Shown piece after piece: positions 10,501-20,444 of a DNA stretch of 64,000 bases. Location of the stretch: NCBI GenBank assembly GCA_020284085.1, contig JACEVL010000522.1, positions 1 through 64,000 on the forward strand, given 5' to 3'. Position 1 is the first letter of the stretch, and each line of letters begins with the position of its first letter. The DNA is from Aporrectodea caliginosa. Lineage: Eukaryota; Annelida; Clitellata; Crassiclitellata; Lumbricidae. The notes below the pieces were generated by a model that was not told the DNA's origin, searched no databases, and saw only the letters and a program-made list of their open reading frames with translations. The position numbers and the translations under genes are program-made.

Positions 10501-13011
10501 ATAAAAAATAACAACATCACTTCGACTATTAATACGATAGTAGGTCTTGGCTGCTTCATTACGACTACTGGAATTGGAATTTTAAACAGGCCTAATCAGA
10601 AGAGCTTCCAATTTGAGGCGATCGATCAGGTCGATCGGTAAATAGATCGCGCTCGATGAGTTAGACTCTAAGAGGAACCTGGAGCCAGACAATTATAAAT
10701 ATTTTTTTATTTATCAAATTTATATTTCTTGTGAAAGTTCAGGCTAGGATCGATACAACATTGCTCAAGTAACCTACTTTTGAAATGGAGGTAAGATTAG
10801 AGCCCGGCCGGAAGTTCGCACGTTACGACTCCAGCTTGATATGTAAATGAATATATACATAGCCTATATATATAAATCGGTGCGCGCGCGTCAAGTTTAA
10901 GTGTAAAAGTAAGTTATAAAAGTTCAACACTTTACCAGAGTCCTTCACAGCTAACACCACGGACATTGTTGTTATGACTTCGATACAACAATCGACCAAG
11001 AGTTTTAATTTAGGCCTACGCGATGCAGTAGGTCTAGGCTATCTGAATGATATTCATACGGCCAGAACAGTATTGAATAGGTCTAATATTGTATTGCAGT
11101 TGAAACTCACTCTTAAACTGTTAATGTTTTTACAAATTATTAGCTATTATCCGGTGCGAGGGTTAAAGTTAACTGTACATGCCGTAGCTGTATTGAAAAG
11201 AACACGATACGATACGGTACGTAGATATACTTGAAACCGATACGAGTCTCCATCGCATCTAGTTAGGATATACTCTTACAAGATTCTGTTTTTTTACACT
11301 TTTAAAACGAGCTGCATTGGTTTCCCAGCCACTTTTAGTACACGCTCGTCGCTTAAGTGATGGGTGCATAGATTGTGTCAGATAGGTCTAATTATGTAGG
11401 CCTGATAGCCTACACTTAATTTGGTCTAATGAAAAACTCTTATTAGAACTCTTATAGATGTTCACGAAGTAGGCTCTGCGTAGGCCTATTATAGACTCAA
11501 ACTGAACTAAACTTTAGACAAATTTCATCCACTGAAAATTTGGATGTTTAACATAACTCTCGATTAATAGGGTTGCGATTAAATCGTCGGCACCACAGAA
11601 GTTGTGTGATAGATAAGATCCTATAATTATATAGCCTACCATTTGTAGCGTCGCCGTATTCTCTTATAAGAACCAAGTATTTGCCCTCTCGAAGTCCAGT
11701 AATACTGCCTTGTATTATTAAGACCTTTCGTACCTATAACATACAGACCACGTTTCATCTACATAATGTTACATTCAAAGGCAGGTTTTACATAATCCGC
11801 GGTAACAGTTACATTTCTCGGACAGACTCGTAGCGATAAGTAGGCCTATATACTAGGGCCTATGTGTTTGCTAAGATAACGAATTTGCAAACAGCGGACT
11901 CTAGTAGACTAAGTGTCTTAGTCATGTTTCGCTGATGAAGAAACACAAACGCTTTCTGACTGACCTCAATGTTCAGCACTCGTTCTTTTCTTACAATAAC
12001 GTGGAGCGCACAATTGTTTTACTTCTAAACGAAAAGCTGTTATATTATATCGTGTATTTCATAACATGCCCTAGAAATCAAATAGCAGGCCTATTAGAGG
12101 CAAAATTTACATGTGATTGATTACTGCCTAATTCTACCCCTATTCGATATGTCAAACATTAATGTAGACCTAAATACCAGACTCGAAAGACTCAAACGGT
12201 GGTGTATAAGAAGCGGCTTACATTACAGATATGACCGATCGGTTAAAGGGTCGACTTTTTATCACTGCGACCCTGCTTTGAATCGGCAAAGATCATAGTT
12301 TTGTGATTTCTTGGGTAGGCCTATTCAGCACCATTATAATAAGTAAGAGTGTCTCCTTCAATCTAATGAATATTACACTACATAACATAACATTGCATTT
12401 CTGTATAAGTTCTTATTATGCCTACATTACATTACGTGGTACAGAAGAGTTTAAGGAAACAAAGCATACCGGGTCAGGAGTAAATTCGACGACTCCTTCG
12501 ATCCCTCCTCCTTCCCCTCTGATGACCGCCACACCCATAACCTGCGAGAAAACGTCCCTGAAAGTTACAAATGACATATCTCCGGCAGCCACCAAAAACG
12601 TAGCGCGCTGCAGGAGGCTGTCAAGAGGTGCGAAAGCTCTCGGCTTTGGATCGTCATAGTAGGGTGCGTACGGATCGGTGTATTCTATCTCAAAGCAGTA
12701 GCCTGTTAAGAACATCAGAACAGTACATGAAAACACACAATAATTACATAAGATATATTGCAGAACTATCAAGCACATTCCACGGTAAGGTATACTTGTT
12801 AACATTGGTTCTATTTCGTTTGCTAATGTTCGCGCTCTAAGTTTCAAGACGTGCACGTAAGAGACTAAGATGACTTTCTCAGTCATCCTATATACTCGAT
12901 TGGCCGACTATTTCAAACACCACCTGCATCATCAGATGGGGAAAGAGAAGCAGTCTCACCGAGCGAGGCGAAGAAGCCAGCACACAGCAGGACGACAGCC
13001 TTTCCGAACAT
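5069..13011 (-). CDS. Secreted Cu/Zn-SOD-derived pseudoenzyme with a tyrosine-rich repeat loop (six exons)
   Basis: Six exons (13011-12960, 12702-12470, 11733-11640, 10242-10173, 6549-6432, 5877-5069) join in consistent phases 1, 0, 1, 2, 0, each with GT-AG borders. They encode a signal peptide, a short acidic/aromatic segment, then a Cu/Zn superoxide dismutase framework: VIRGEGGGIEGVVEF, GSITGL, EYGDATN, NYNPNK, GDLGYIDVDQSGVANF, IGPYPIAGRAIV and the last strand VAWGVIGF. The final four introns fall where the known SOD1 introns lie. Copper ligands are replaced (HVH to LIR; the His of HFNP to Asn; the last His to Gln). Both disulphide Cys are lost (GC to AP, ACG to AWG). Of the zinc ligands only the Asp of GDLG is seen. 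The loop between strands 7 and 8 holds a long Tyr-rich repeat domain. Dismutase activity is not expected; an extracellular structural, adhesive or biomineral role is inference. Two one-base shifts in exon 6 leave open decay or sequence error. Confidence 0.85.
5140..5340. repeat. 72-nt coding tandem repeat in exon 6, about 2.5 copies
   Basis: The ATCTGTGGTAGGGCAATTTG core recurs at 5201 and 5273, a period of 72. It encodes the KGKAYGEVYDKLPYHRSSHG unit on the minus strand. The last copy has lost 6 nt in frame. Confidence 0.8.
5436..5815. repeat. 33-nt coding tandem repeat in exon 6
   Basis: Each 33-nt unit encodes KDYNSYDSxxx on the minus strand. Units differ mainly at positions 9-11 (SDS, YGS, YGG, SDN, SDG). 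The plus strand reads MNRSCCSLCC-like peptides, which I regard as a shadow. Confidence 0.85.
6432..6549 (-). CDS. SOD-like gene exon 5 (GDLG strand block)
   Basis: Acceptor TTGATTCAG, donor GTG|GTAAGTATT, 118 nt, phases 2 and 0. It encodes FIGDLGYIDVDQSGVANF, then TILDRTARLIGPYPIAGRAI and V, the best-conserved SOD block in the gene. The His before GDLG is absent; the Asp ligand is present. The exon spans the same segment as SOD1 exon 4 (about residues 80-118). Confidence 0.85.
6640..7135 (-). pseudogene. L2-like LINE, 3' end with TTACG tail
   Basis: The frame at 7080-6790 and upstream gives YLRQLFTIQPLRPTRSFS, VPPLWNKLPPALRQ and FHSKLKTLLL, the C-terminal end of an L2-like ORF2. The 3' tail to about 6640 has GCGCC...CGATTACGATTACGATTA-type terminal repeats. 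It is 5' truncated. Confidence 0.75.
7190..7395 (+). pseudogene. L2-like reverse transcriptase fragment
   Basis: A plus-strand frame gives SVRDLGVTLDQELTF and LRQLRLVFRSL, the post-YADD region of an L2-like reverse transcriptase. It is cut off at the (AAT)n tract. Confidence 0.6.
7425..7519. repeat. (AAT)n microsatellite
   Basis: About 95 bases of uninterrupted AAT. On the minus strand it forms the (TTA)n tail of the adjoining L2 copy. Confidence 0.95.
7520..8990 (-). pseudogene. L2-like LINE, RT domain to 3' end, disrupted
   Basis: Minus-strand frames 8751-8215 and 8156-7557 give LLDMSAAFDTVDHDIL, CGVPQGSVLGPLLFVLYTAD, HHCYADDTQLYF, DHVTDLLRDNLHWLQI and the C-terminus. Upstream, NFRPVSNLTFISKVLERIAN precedes an in-frame stop. 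The tail reads AGCGCCCTTTAACGGC and then (TTA)n, matching the tail of the intact copy at 56367-59398, so both belong to one family. A stop and frameshifts show it is inactive. Confidence 0.8.
8988..9530 (+). pseudogene. L2-like LINE 3' end, tail shared with SINE-1
   Basis: The frame gives LDYCSALHVGLPAARVGCLD, MRAAARLIGRIPRF, HVTDCMRDVMH, then degenerates. The 3' tail (about 9462-9530: CGGGAGCACTCCTGAGTGG, then GAAGGGGCGCTATATAAA, then ATGAATGAAT repeats) nearly matches the 3' end of the SINE at 55014-55293. It meets the next LINE tail to tail. Confidence 0.75.
9531..9835 (-). pseudogene. L2-like LINE 3' end, convergent with its neighbour
   Basis: The minus frame 9787-9560 gives SDFVVRRVLRSATRRELLVP, RQRRAFSVASPSIWNDLP and SLKSFFF, the C-terminal end of an L2-like ORF2. 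Its tail GGGAGCGCTCCTGAGTAGG...AGCTATATAAG faces the tail of the plus-strand copy. Confidence 0.7.
10173..10242 (-). CDS. SOD-like gene exon 4 (HFNP-equivalent segment)
   Basis: Acceptor AATCTTTAG, donor GAA|GTGAGTATG, 70 nt, phases 1 and 2. It encodes PSSFGCNYNPNKYVPIDSDD and TK, matching the SOD region CTSAGxHFNP. The metal-bridging His is Asn and the disulphide Cys position is Pro. Confidence 0.8.
10764..10835 (-). pseudogene. Short L2 reverse-transcriptase scrap in intron 3
   Basis: GCTCAAGTAACCTACTTTTG and the GAAGTTCGCAC stretch resemble the fingers region of the L2 copy at about 8860-8930. The rest of introns 1-3 holds no other recognisable element. Confidence 0.45.
11640..11733 (-). 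CDS. SOD-like gene exon 3 (metal-site strand, ligands lost)
   Basis: Acceptor TATGTTATAG, donor AATG|GTAGGC, 94 nt, phases 0 and 1. It encodes VLIIQGSITGLREGKYLVLI then REYGDATN, equivalent to the SOD segment that carries GFHVHE. The two His are replaced by Leu and Arg while the following EYGD is kept. Confidence 0.8.
12470..12702 (-). CDS. SOD-like gene exon 2 (N-terminal extension and strand 1-2)
   Basis: Acceptor TTCTTAACAG, donor CCG|GTATGC, 233 nt. It encodes an acidic, aromatic lead-in (YCFEIEYTDPYAPYYDDP) and about 35 further residues, then GVAVIRGEGGGIEGVVEF, which aligns with the first two strands of Cu/Zn SOD. It ends in phase 0, matching the first classical SOD1 intron. Confidence 0.8.
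12960..13011 (-). CDS. SOD-like gene exon 1 (signal peptide)
   Basis: The frame starts MFGKAVVLLCAGFFASL, a short positive start then a hydrophobic core, as in a signal peptide. It ends in phase 1 at a good donor, G|GTGAGAC. The G completes a Gly codon with exon 2. I chose this ATG because it starts the only signal-like peptide in frame with exon 2. A 5' untranslated exon boundary may lie near 13060 (TTGTCTTGCAG), unproven. Confidence 0.75.
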
Positions 13012-13960
13012 CACGTCAACTCTTGGAAGTGTTTCGAAACGTGTTTTTCTTCAGATGTTTTTGTCTCCTTCAATGACTGCAAGACAATACAATACACAGC
13101 AAAGCAACGCAGTACAAATCAATAAATGCAATAAAATTAAATGCGTTTGACCTACGTGAAAAGGTGCAGATTATTGCATTTGCTTATTGTATGATAGTCG
13201 TATGAGCGCGTCAACCGAAGAAGCCTGCATTTTGTCCAAGACTCTCAAATTATTCGCACCCGCGTGTTATAAACCGGAAATTGGTGCATTTGACAAAATG
13301 TAGGGGCCTACCAGTTAACCCTAGTTCATTCTCTTGATCCTTCCAGTTAGCATTAGTTTTGAACTCTGTCTTAATTATTCTGTTGAACTCGTTGTAATCA
13401 GCTGAGATGTGTCAGCTGTCTTCAGTGCCAATAATATAAACAAATTGGCCTACAATAACTTAATAAATTTCGATATTGCTATTGCAATTATCAACTAGGC
13501 CTATATAATATGGCCCACTACACAAAGTTTCGACTCAATGAGAAAGCGTTATGGATATGTTGACGAAGTGCAGAAAAAGGAACGAAGGCCTACCAGAAGA
13601 TTCAGTGCAGTTGAACAGCGTAACAACGCTTCAAGCTTCTATACTACGTCGAGCCTTACATAGTGCCGTTCGTCCTGAACTTTATGACATCAGCAACAAA
13701 AGGGCAACGCATAGACAACATATTTATCCGACTGACGATCGTTGTATTGGCAACTAGTTCTCGTCATCATTAACTATGATGGAAGATTAAATGTTTGGAC
13801 GAAAAAGTTCGCTCCAATGCCATCAGTCAATTTCTTGTGCTAAATGCCAGCTCAATGAATCCGTTGATCAAACATACGTCGATAGAGCGCCATCAGACAG
13901 ATGCTGACTAATAGGCTAAAACTCTTAAGATGACGCAATATTGCACTAGAACGAAGGCAT
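13012..13960. other. Upstream flank of the SOD-like gene
   Basis: No coding block with family motifs was seen. The promoter should lie here, but I cannot pick a convincing TATA or initiator. Confidence 0.4.
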
Positions 13961-13961
13961 A

Positions 13962-14425
13962 TCCCAGACAGCAAAATTTTAGGGGGATTAATGGGGCCTG
14001 TTTGCCAAACCCAATTAGGGGAGAGCTTGGTTATGCTCACTGGCCCCAGTTGGGCACCGAATTTAGGACCCTCTAGGGTTCCTAATTTGGGGCCCGTCTG
14101 GGCAAGAGAATGTTTGCCCAAACGGGCCCCAAATTAGGAACCCTGTCCGGTCCCAAATTGCGTGCCCAAAAAGGATGGATGGACGGGAAAAGTACATAAA
14201 TAAGAAGAAGATGAGCAGTTCTTTAGCTAACCCTTAGCTAGCCATTGGCATGAAGTGCTAGCGACTTCATTTTCTTAGCCTCGGCATATGCCAAATCCAA
14301 TTGTGAAATCTAAGTTCCTAATTAGGGGCCCGTTTGGGCAAGAGAATGTTTGCCCAAACGGGTCCCAAATTAGGAACCTTTCCGATCCCAAATTGCGTGT
14401 CCAAAAGGATGGATGGATGGATGAT
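13962..14425. repeat. Two near-identical hairpin units
   Basis: At about 14078-14145 and 14308-14372 a roughly 28-bp stem (TTCCTAATTTGGGGCCCGT on one side, ACGGGCCCCAAATTAGGAA on the other) closes an eight-base loop GAGAATGT. Each is followed by a similar GTCCCAAATTGCGTG...GGATGGATGG segment. Such subterminal hairpins are common in DNA transposons. They may belong to the CACTA-type element whose transposase lies at 15.8-17.9 kb. Confidence 0.7.
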
Positions 14426-15809
14426 GGATGGATGGAAAAACAGTACATAGCCTAACTAAGCACTCCCTAATTGGGTTGCTTAGCTCACTGTCTTTCCATA
14501 AACGAACCTAAATTCAAGAAATACATAATAATTAATAAATATTGTACAGTCTGAATCCCTAAAGCAACCCAAATTCCAACAATACCGGTAGGCTACATAA
14601 TAATAGATTACATGGAATAATGTAGCTTAATGAGATGGAATAACAAACAGTTACGTTTCGGTTCACCAAATTGAACCAGTCAATTTTGATATTCGATTAA
14701 CGTAAACAAACACAAAAGGCTTAAAAGAAGAATTAAATCTGAATGTGTCTATGTTTGTATAACAAAGATATTACAGTCATAAAAAGTAACAGCATTTTCA
14801 AAGAGATTTATCCAATTTGGATATTCTGTAAACGCAACCAAACAGCGAGACCACTTTCCTAGAAGAACAAACTTGAATATTTTTGTTTGTATAACATCAT
14901 CATCATATTCGTTTATTTAACACAAAACTGTCGACAAAACGCAACAGAATACATGAGTTATGAGAGAGAGTGCAGTTTTTTCTAGTAGACGTTTTTGAAT
15001 AGCATTCGTGGTACGAAGATCTTATTATTCTTAGATGTAAGTTCAAAGGGTAATTCACAAAAAGAATGTCATAAAAATACAACAGAATTCTAGAGGAGAT
15101 TTATCGAATTCACCTCCCCATAGATAATAATATAAGCAATAGGCCTATGGTGTTTCTAAGTAAAAAAATTAATGTACAGTTTTTATTACAACTCAATTCT
15201 GCATATAATAACATTTCCCACTGCCTCTAAGCAATTACAATGTGGCAAGTGAAATATAAGAAATAAGGAAAAAGCAACTGCCTACTTTTTATTAAGCCAT
15301 GCATATTAATATATTTGTTTAACATACAATGTCATGTATCACCGTGCTTTTAACAATTTAAACACCATCGCATTAAACAAGCACATAAAAATTTGTTAAC
15401 GATGAAACTTTTTCATAGTTAACAAAGAATTAACGATCAAATGACAAATTATTTACAATGATATAAAAGTTGTAACCAGTTTCATTGTTGAATTCCCACT
15501 ATTAAATTTATGTTCGAACAAAACCGAAAAGGTGTCAAATTGACATGTTGGTCCTTCTGCCGTTATTTGCAAGAAAACTAAAGCAAGGACTGTTGCAATA
15601 CAATTTAAAAAATGACTAATACAAAATGAAAATAATTACTCGTGCAACGGAATCAAAGTAAATGACTGAAGTGCAACAAAGTAAAGAATTGCCTGTTATT
15701 AATTACCATGTTATAATAGGAATACTACAAAAACACCCAATTTGTATGGCCAAACTTGAATGTAGCAGAAAATATGAACATGACAAAATTTCAATGCTAA
15801 AAATGCTGG
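14426..15809. other. AT-rich sequence without a recognisable gene
   Basis: No coding motifs. It could be internal or 3' non-coding sequence of the CACTA-type element. Confidence 0.4.
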
Positions 15810-17893
15810 TTATATTTTAAAACACTTTCTAGGAAACTTAATGTCACAAAACAGACACAAAAATCGTGAATTATGTTTTTGGCAACTTCTTTCGCAGTTG
15901 CTAGTCACCTGATGACAGGTACTATTCTTTTCGCACAAAAAAGCCGAAAGCTTTGTTCTTGCCAAACGTCCACCTTGACGATCCATTGCGTTATAAAACC
16001 AAGAGCTTATTGCCTTCTCAATTGCTGAATCTGTTGCAAATTCCGGCTTCAGCAAAGCATTCCTTCTGACTGCATCTGGAAATGGACAACCAAAATTTTA
16101 ACAAAATGAACTCAATGAAATTAAGAATATTGACAAGACATGGTCCTTTACTTGTACTGAAAATGCAATTATTACCATCAGCAACTGAAAGAACAAAATG
16201 TTCCAACTTTAACTCTTTAAACTGTAGTACATTAACACACTCATCAGTCAAAGGACCGTCAAAATGTTGCCGACGTGCTATCGGGAAATTTGGCTTTTCT
16301 TTCCTCTTTTTACAGATTTCTTCAATTTCAGAGAGACGTCGACAAAGCTGTGATAGTGGATTTTGGGGCTTCCTAATTAAACGTTTCAATGATTTCAATT
16401 CATTCTCAAAATGGAAGGCACTTACATTATCCAGTGATCCAAATTTCTTTGCATCACTACTTAAATGTGTTAACCCATGAACATTGTAAACACACATCGT
16501 ATTACCATAAAGCACACGCAAGTCTCTTACAAATAAAGTTAACAGCGTGTCAGCATATGCATAAAGTTCATCACATCCTTGGTTTTGGCCAAGTAGAATA
16601 GAACTAGCAACAAATATCAACAAAAAATTATTATACAGCTCATCTTTCAGGTAACCCTTTAAAACAACAATCCCTGTATAAAGTAGAAATAACCTAAATT
16701 CTGTTGCTTTCCATCTGTCAATTTCGCTCATGCTTCGTTGTTTCCTAACAAACTCTTTGGGAATAAATGCAGATAAACCTAATAATTTGGTGGAAATTTC
16801 TTGACCTGTGTTTGCTGCTATTCTGACATTTAAAGGCCCTGATAACCAACATTTTATCATTCTTCGGGTCACACCTAGGCATAGCAAATGCATATATAGT
16901 CAAGAACAAAATCTGATATGCAATCCATGGACAAGGTGGTTAATGGTGTTGAACCCATATGATGATTATCATCAACCATTTCCACAAATTGCTCAGCAGT
17001 ACGCAATGGACAGTTAGTCTCGAGAAAGACGACCCTCCCAAACCACTCACCCTCCTGTGTACAGCGTTCGCAGCTACTATAGCCAGAGTGCAATTTTATA
17101 TTTTTAAGAAATGCTCTTGCTGGGGCATCGCAAACAAAACTATGTATTGCAACAGCATGCAGATTCCCATTTATAATTACACCAATCTGTTGTAATTCTT
17201 TTAATTCATTAATGAAATTAAAAAAAAATCATTCAAATCAGCAGGTTTCTTCGTTCCACAAAATCCGGCAACAACAAAAGGCTTATGAACACCATGAAGT
17301 TTTATTAAGCACAGAATTGGCCACAACTGCATGTTAGAACTCTTAAATAACGGAAGCCCATCAACATTGAATTGCAACTGAATAACATCGGTCTGCTGTA
17401 AGCATGATAAAATGCCGCTGTCTGCCAGCCTCTGGATGCCTTTGTTAATGCCAAAATAACACATTTCACCGCCTGTCTCTAGACTACGAATGGGGCAAGT
17501 CTTTGGTGTCCTGAGCAAAGTTCTGGGGTCCAGTGGCAATTCAGGATGATATCTATTAAGAATAGATAACAATGAACCAAGTGAAGTATTGGTAATGTTA
17601 AATGAAGTTGCCCAATCAGCCAGTTTAGTTCCTAAACCTGTTTCAAAAGATTCAGCATCAGATAAGACATCTGACTCCTCAGATGAAGTAATCTGATTGT
17701 CAAAGTTATCGCCACTATCATTTAAGTAGTTCTCATAGGTTCCAGGGTCAAGCATTTCAACATTTGGTGATTCATCTAAAACACTGACTAATTCATCAAT
17801 GGTTGAATTATTTTCTGAATTGATCTCCGCCCGTATGCGTCTACGGATCGTCCAATACGACTCCCCACCTCTTGATACAAATGGATTGGCCAT
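15810..17893 (-). pseudogene. CACTA/EnSpm-type (TNP2-like) transposase with a DUF4806-like last exon
   Basis: Frame 17893-17201 gives the N-terminal part (VIQLQFNVDGLPLFKSSN, WPILCLIKLHGVHKPFVVAG). It continues in shifted frames through NELKELQQIGVIINGNLHA, CERCTQEGEW and MHLLCLGVTRRMIKCWLSGP, RWKATEFRLFLLYTGIVVLK and ILLGQNQGCDELYAYA. A short-intron TNP2-like transposase of the CACTA group is the best match. An intron (16151-16076, CAA|GTAAAG to TTTCCAG) links it in phase 1 to an exon reading AVRRNALLKPEFATDSAIEK and WFYNAMDRQGGRLAR, the end of a DUF4806 domain. Frame breaks at the T-run near 17220 and near 16895 disable it. Confidence 0.65.
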
Positions 17894-19009
17894 TTCCGGT
17901 ATTCAATATCCAGTTTAAATATAATTAAAACAATCGCATATGGTCCACACCAATCAATAATATTAATTATTTTTTACTGCTGTTAGACAAATAAAATGCA
18001 CACCGATGGCATAGGCTACAGTTTTATTTCTTTTTTAAAATATGCTTTAGGGCCTAAGTTAAAATTTGGCATTATTTGCCCTAAACTCTAAAATACCAGT
18101 CCTATGTTCAACGAAAAAGCCGAGGGAACACTCCAAATATCCTACTAGTAGGCCTAAAATAGAAAAAGGCGTCAACTATCAACTAAGAAGTAATAGACAA
18201 AAATCGACTAGACCTAGCTACAAATATTCCGGGTAAACCGGATTAGCAATTATAATAGACACAATCGTACTCCCCTTAATTTCCAGTTGCTCCAGACGAT
18301 CGTTAACTCCCCGCCTATTCGTTCGCTGCTATCAACTCAAGACCAACACGAGAGTCAAAGTCCAAAACGCGAGAGAGCCCAGGCCTGTGCCTGTGGACAT
18401 TATGTCGTAGGCCTATATAGGCCTATATATATATCTTTTCCTCGGCTCCTATAGTCATCTCGGCTGCAAAGCCTTCGCGTGCCTTTCCCCTCCTCCTCCT
18501 CCCTTCCCTACATCAACACCAGTGATGCTAAAACGTCGCGCCCACATACCGACGGTGTTTTTTGGAAACCCGTAGCCTGCCGTCTCTGTCTGACTCAAGT
18601 GACTCGCCCATCTCCTTGAAGAAGCCAGCACCACGTCGTCTGTATAACTGTCTGTCTACGTAGGCTATCTGTCGCTGTATCGGCGCGTGTCGTCGACTGG
18701 GCGACAGTCAGTCGCATAGGCTAGAGACCTATCGTACGAGTAAGAAAACTATTCAGGCATATCGCATCTCGGCAACTGCAACTAGATCCGAGGTCGGGCA
18801 AAGTATCTTCCAATATCTCCCAGCAAGGCACTATCAAGCGACATTTTGCCCGCTAGAGGTCTCAGCACACAAACACCAACCAAAATAGCGGCCTAGCTGG
18901 AAGCTCAGAATTATCCTATAGCGGACTTATAGACCGCTACATTTATACTTTTTATAGCATTGCAATTCTTCATTAGTAATAAAATAAGATCAACTAAATA
19001 AAATTAAGT
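17894..19009. other. Flank upstream of the transposase; no gene recognised
   Basis: The base composition changes to GC-richer sequence at about 18260-18880, with a TATATATATA run near 18426. This could be a promoter region, but no coding exon was recognised. Confidence 0.35.
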
Positions 19010-19675
19010 AAAGCAAAGTTTAGTTTAATTTAATTCAATTCAATTAAGTCAAGTTAAAATGCAAGTCTCAGGCAATTAGGTCATAATTATAAGGGAAGTC
19101 ACAAGTCAAAGTAGGCCTATGCCTACGTCACAAGTCAAGTCAGAAGGCAATTAATTCAGAAATCTACTCAGAAGTCAAGTCGGAAGTCAAGTCAGAATAA
19201 TTAATAATGAAGTGAGAATTCAAGTCATAAATAAACTAATCAGATTATGTCAAGTCAGAAGTCAAGTTAGAAGCCAAATAAGTAATAGTTCAGTTATAAT
19301 TAAATAAGTCAGAATTAAGCCATAAATAATTAAGTCATTCAGAAAAAATTAAGTCAGAAGTCAAGTCAGATATCTATTCAGAAGTCAAGTAATAGGCCTA
19401 GTCATTTCAGTTAGAATTAAGTCAGAATTAAGACTCAAATAGTCAATCACAATTAAATAAGTCAGAAATAAGTCAGAAATAAGTCAATCAAAATTAACTA
19501 AGTCAGAAATAAGTCAAATCAGAAATGAAGTCAGAAGTCAATTAAGTAATAGTCAATTTAGTCAGAATTCATTGAGTCAGAACTCAGCCATAGGTCTAAA
19601 TAAGTCATTCAGAATTAAATCAGAATTAAGTCAGAATTAAGTCAGAAAGTCGGAATAGAGTCCGAATAATGACGC
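19010..19675. repeat. Degenerate AAGTCAGAA-type minisatellite
   Basis: More than forty irregular copies of AAGTCAGAA, AAGTCAAGTCAGAA or AATTAAGTCAGAA fill about 650 bases. No open frame of interest. Confidence 0.75.
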
Positions 19676-19679
19676 ATTG

Positions 19680-19880
19680 CGTCACGTACGGGTTTTGTAC
19701 AACCATTAGGGCAGAGGCAAATTCGCCCAAGCGAGCATTAGGGTGTTTTTAGGGCTGAGGCAAATTCGCCCAAGCGAGCATTAGGGTATATTTAGGGCAG
19801 AGGAAAATCCGCCGAAGCCCAGGTCATACCCAAAATGCCCATTTGGGTGACGACTGGGGCCAATTTCCAGTGCTGATTAA
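19680..19880. repeat. 43-bp tandem repeat, three copies, with CACTA-like terminus
   Basis: GAGGCAAATTCGCCCAAGCG recurs at 19714 and 19757, with a variant at 19800: a 43-bp period. Just beyond, GGGGCCAATTTCCAGTG reversed reads CACTGGAAATTGGCCCC. CACTGGCCCCAGTTGGG occurs at about 14039. These could be the two ends of the CACTA-type element; the match is partial. Confidence 0.5.
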
Positions 19881-19980
19881 CGACGATAGTAGGCATATAG
19901 GCTACTCAGTGACTGGAAAACTAAGTGATGCCAATCAAACGCATAAGAAGCCTAATATAACACTACTGTAGTTTGAATCG

Positions 19981-20290
19981 TTCATTCATTCATACATTTA
20001 TATAGCGTCCCTTCAAGATGGCTACACAGAGGCGCTCCCGACTCCAGCACGGCCAAAAGTAGTTTTGACTTGAATAAATAATGCTTCAGTAAGAGTCTCA
20101 GGGAGCAGGCGTATCTCCTGGGGGAGTCCGTTTCCAGACCACTGGGCCCACCACGGAAAAGGCTCGGCTCGATTCTGCATAGTTTCAGTTTCGTGCAAAT
20201 GGGACTAAGAAACACTCGCTTCTCGTCTAACTGCACCCCTTCTCTGCAGCGGAGGGGCGTGTACACAGACTCACCCAATCACTCACCCAA
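19981..20290 (-). pseudogene. L2-like LINE 3' end, tail shared with SINE-1
   Basis: The minus strand ends CGGGAGCGCCTCTGTGTAGC then TTGAAGGGACGCTATATAAA and ATGAATGAATGAA. Upstream, degenerate frames include LFKSKLLLAVLESGAPL. It is the same tail as the copy at 8988-9530 and both SINE-1 copies. Confidence 0.65.
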
Positions 20291-20444
20291 TCACTCACAT
20301 TGCAGTCACATGAATCACATGGACTTCCTCTTCCGTTCCTTTCTGACGCCTCTACTTTTGAAGCGTTGATGTGCCAATAACATCAGATCAACAATCGAAG
20401 AGCCTATTGTGACTACCTATTAAGTATTAACACTCGCGTAAACC

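Noticed and set aside
10939..10990. Extra exon of the SOD-like gene (MSVVLAVKDSG before GTAAAG)
   Set aside because: Exon 3 and exon 4 already join in phase, and this block would bring a stop or a wrong phase.
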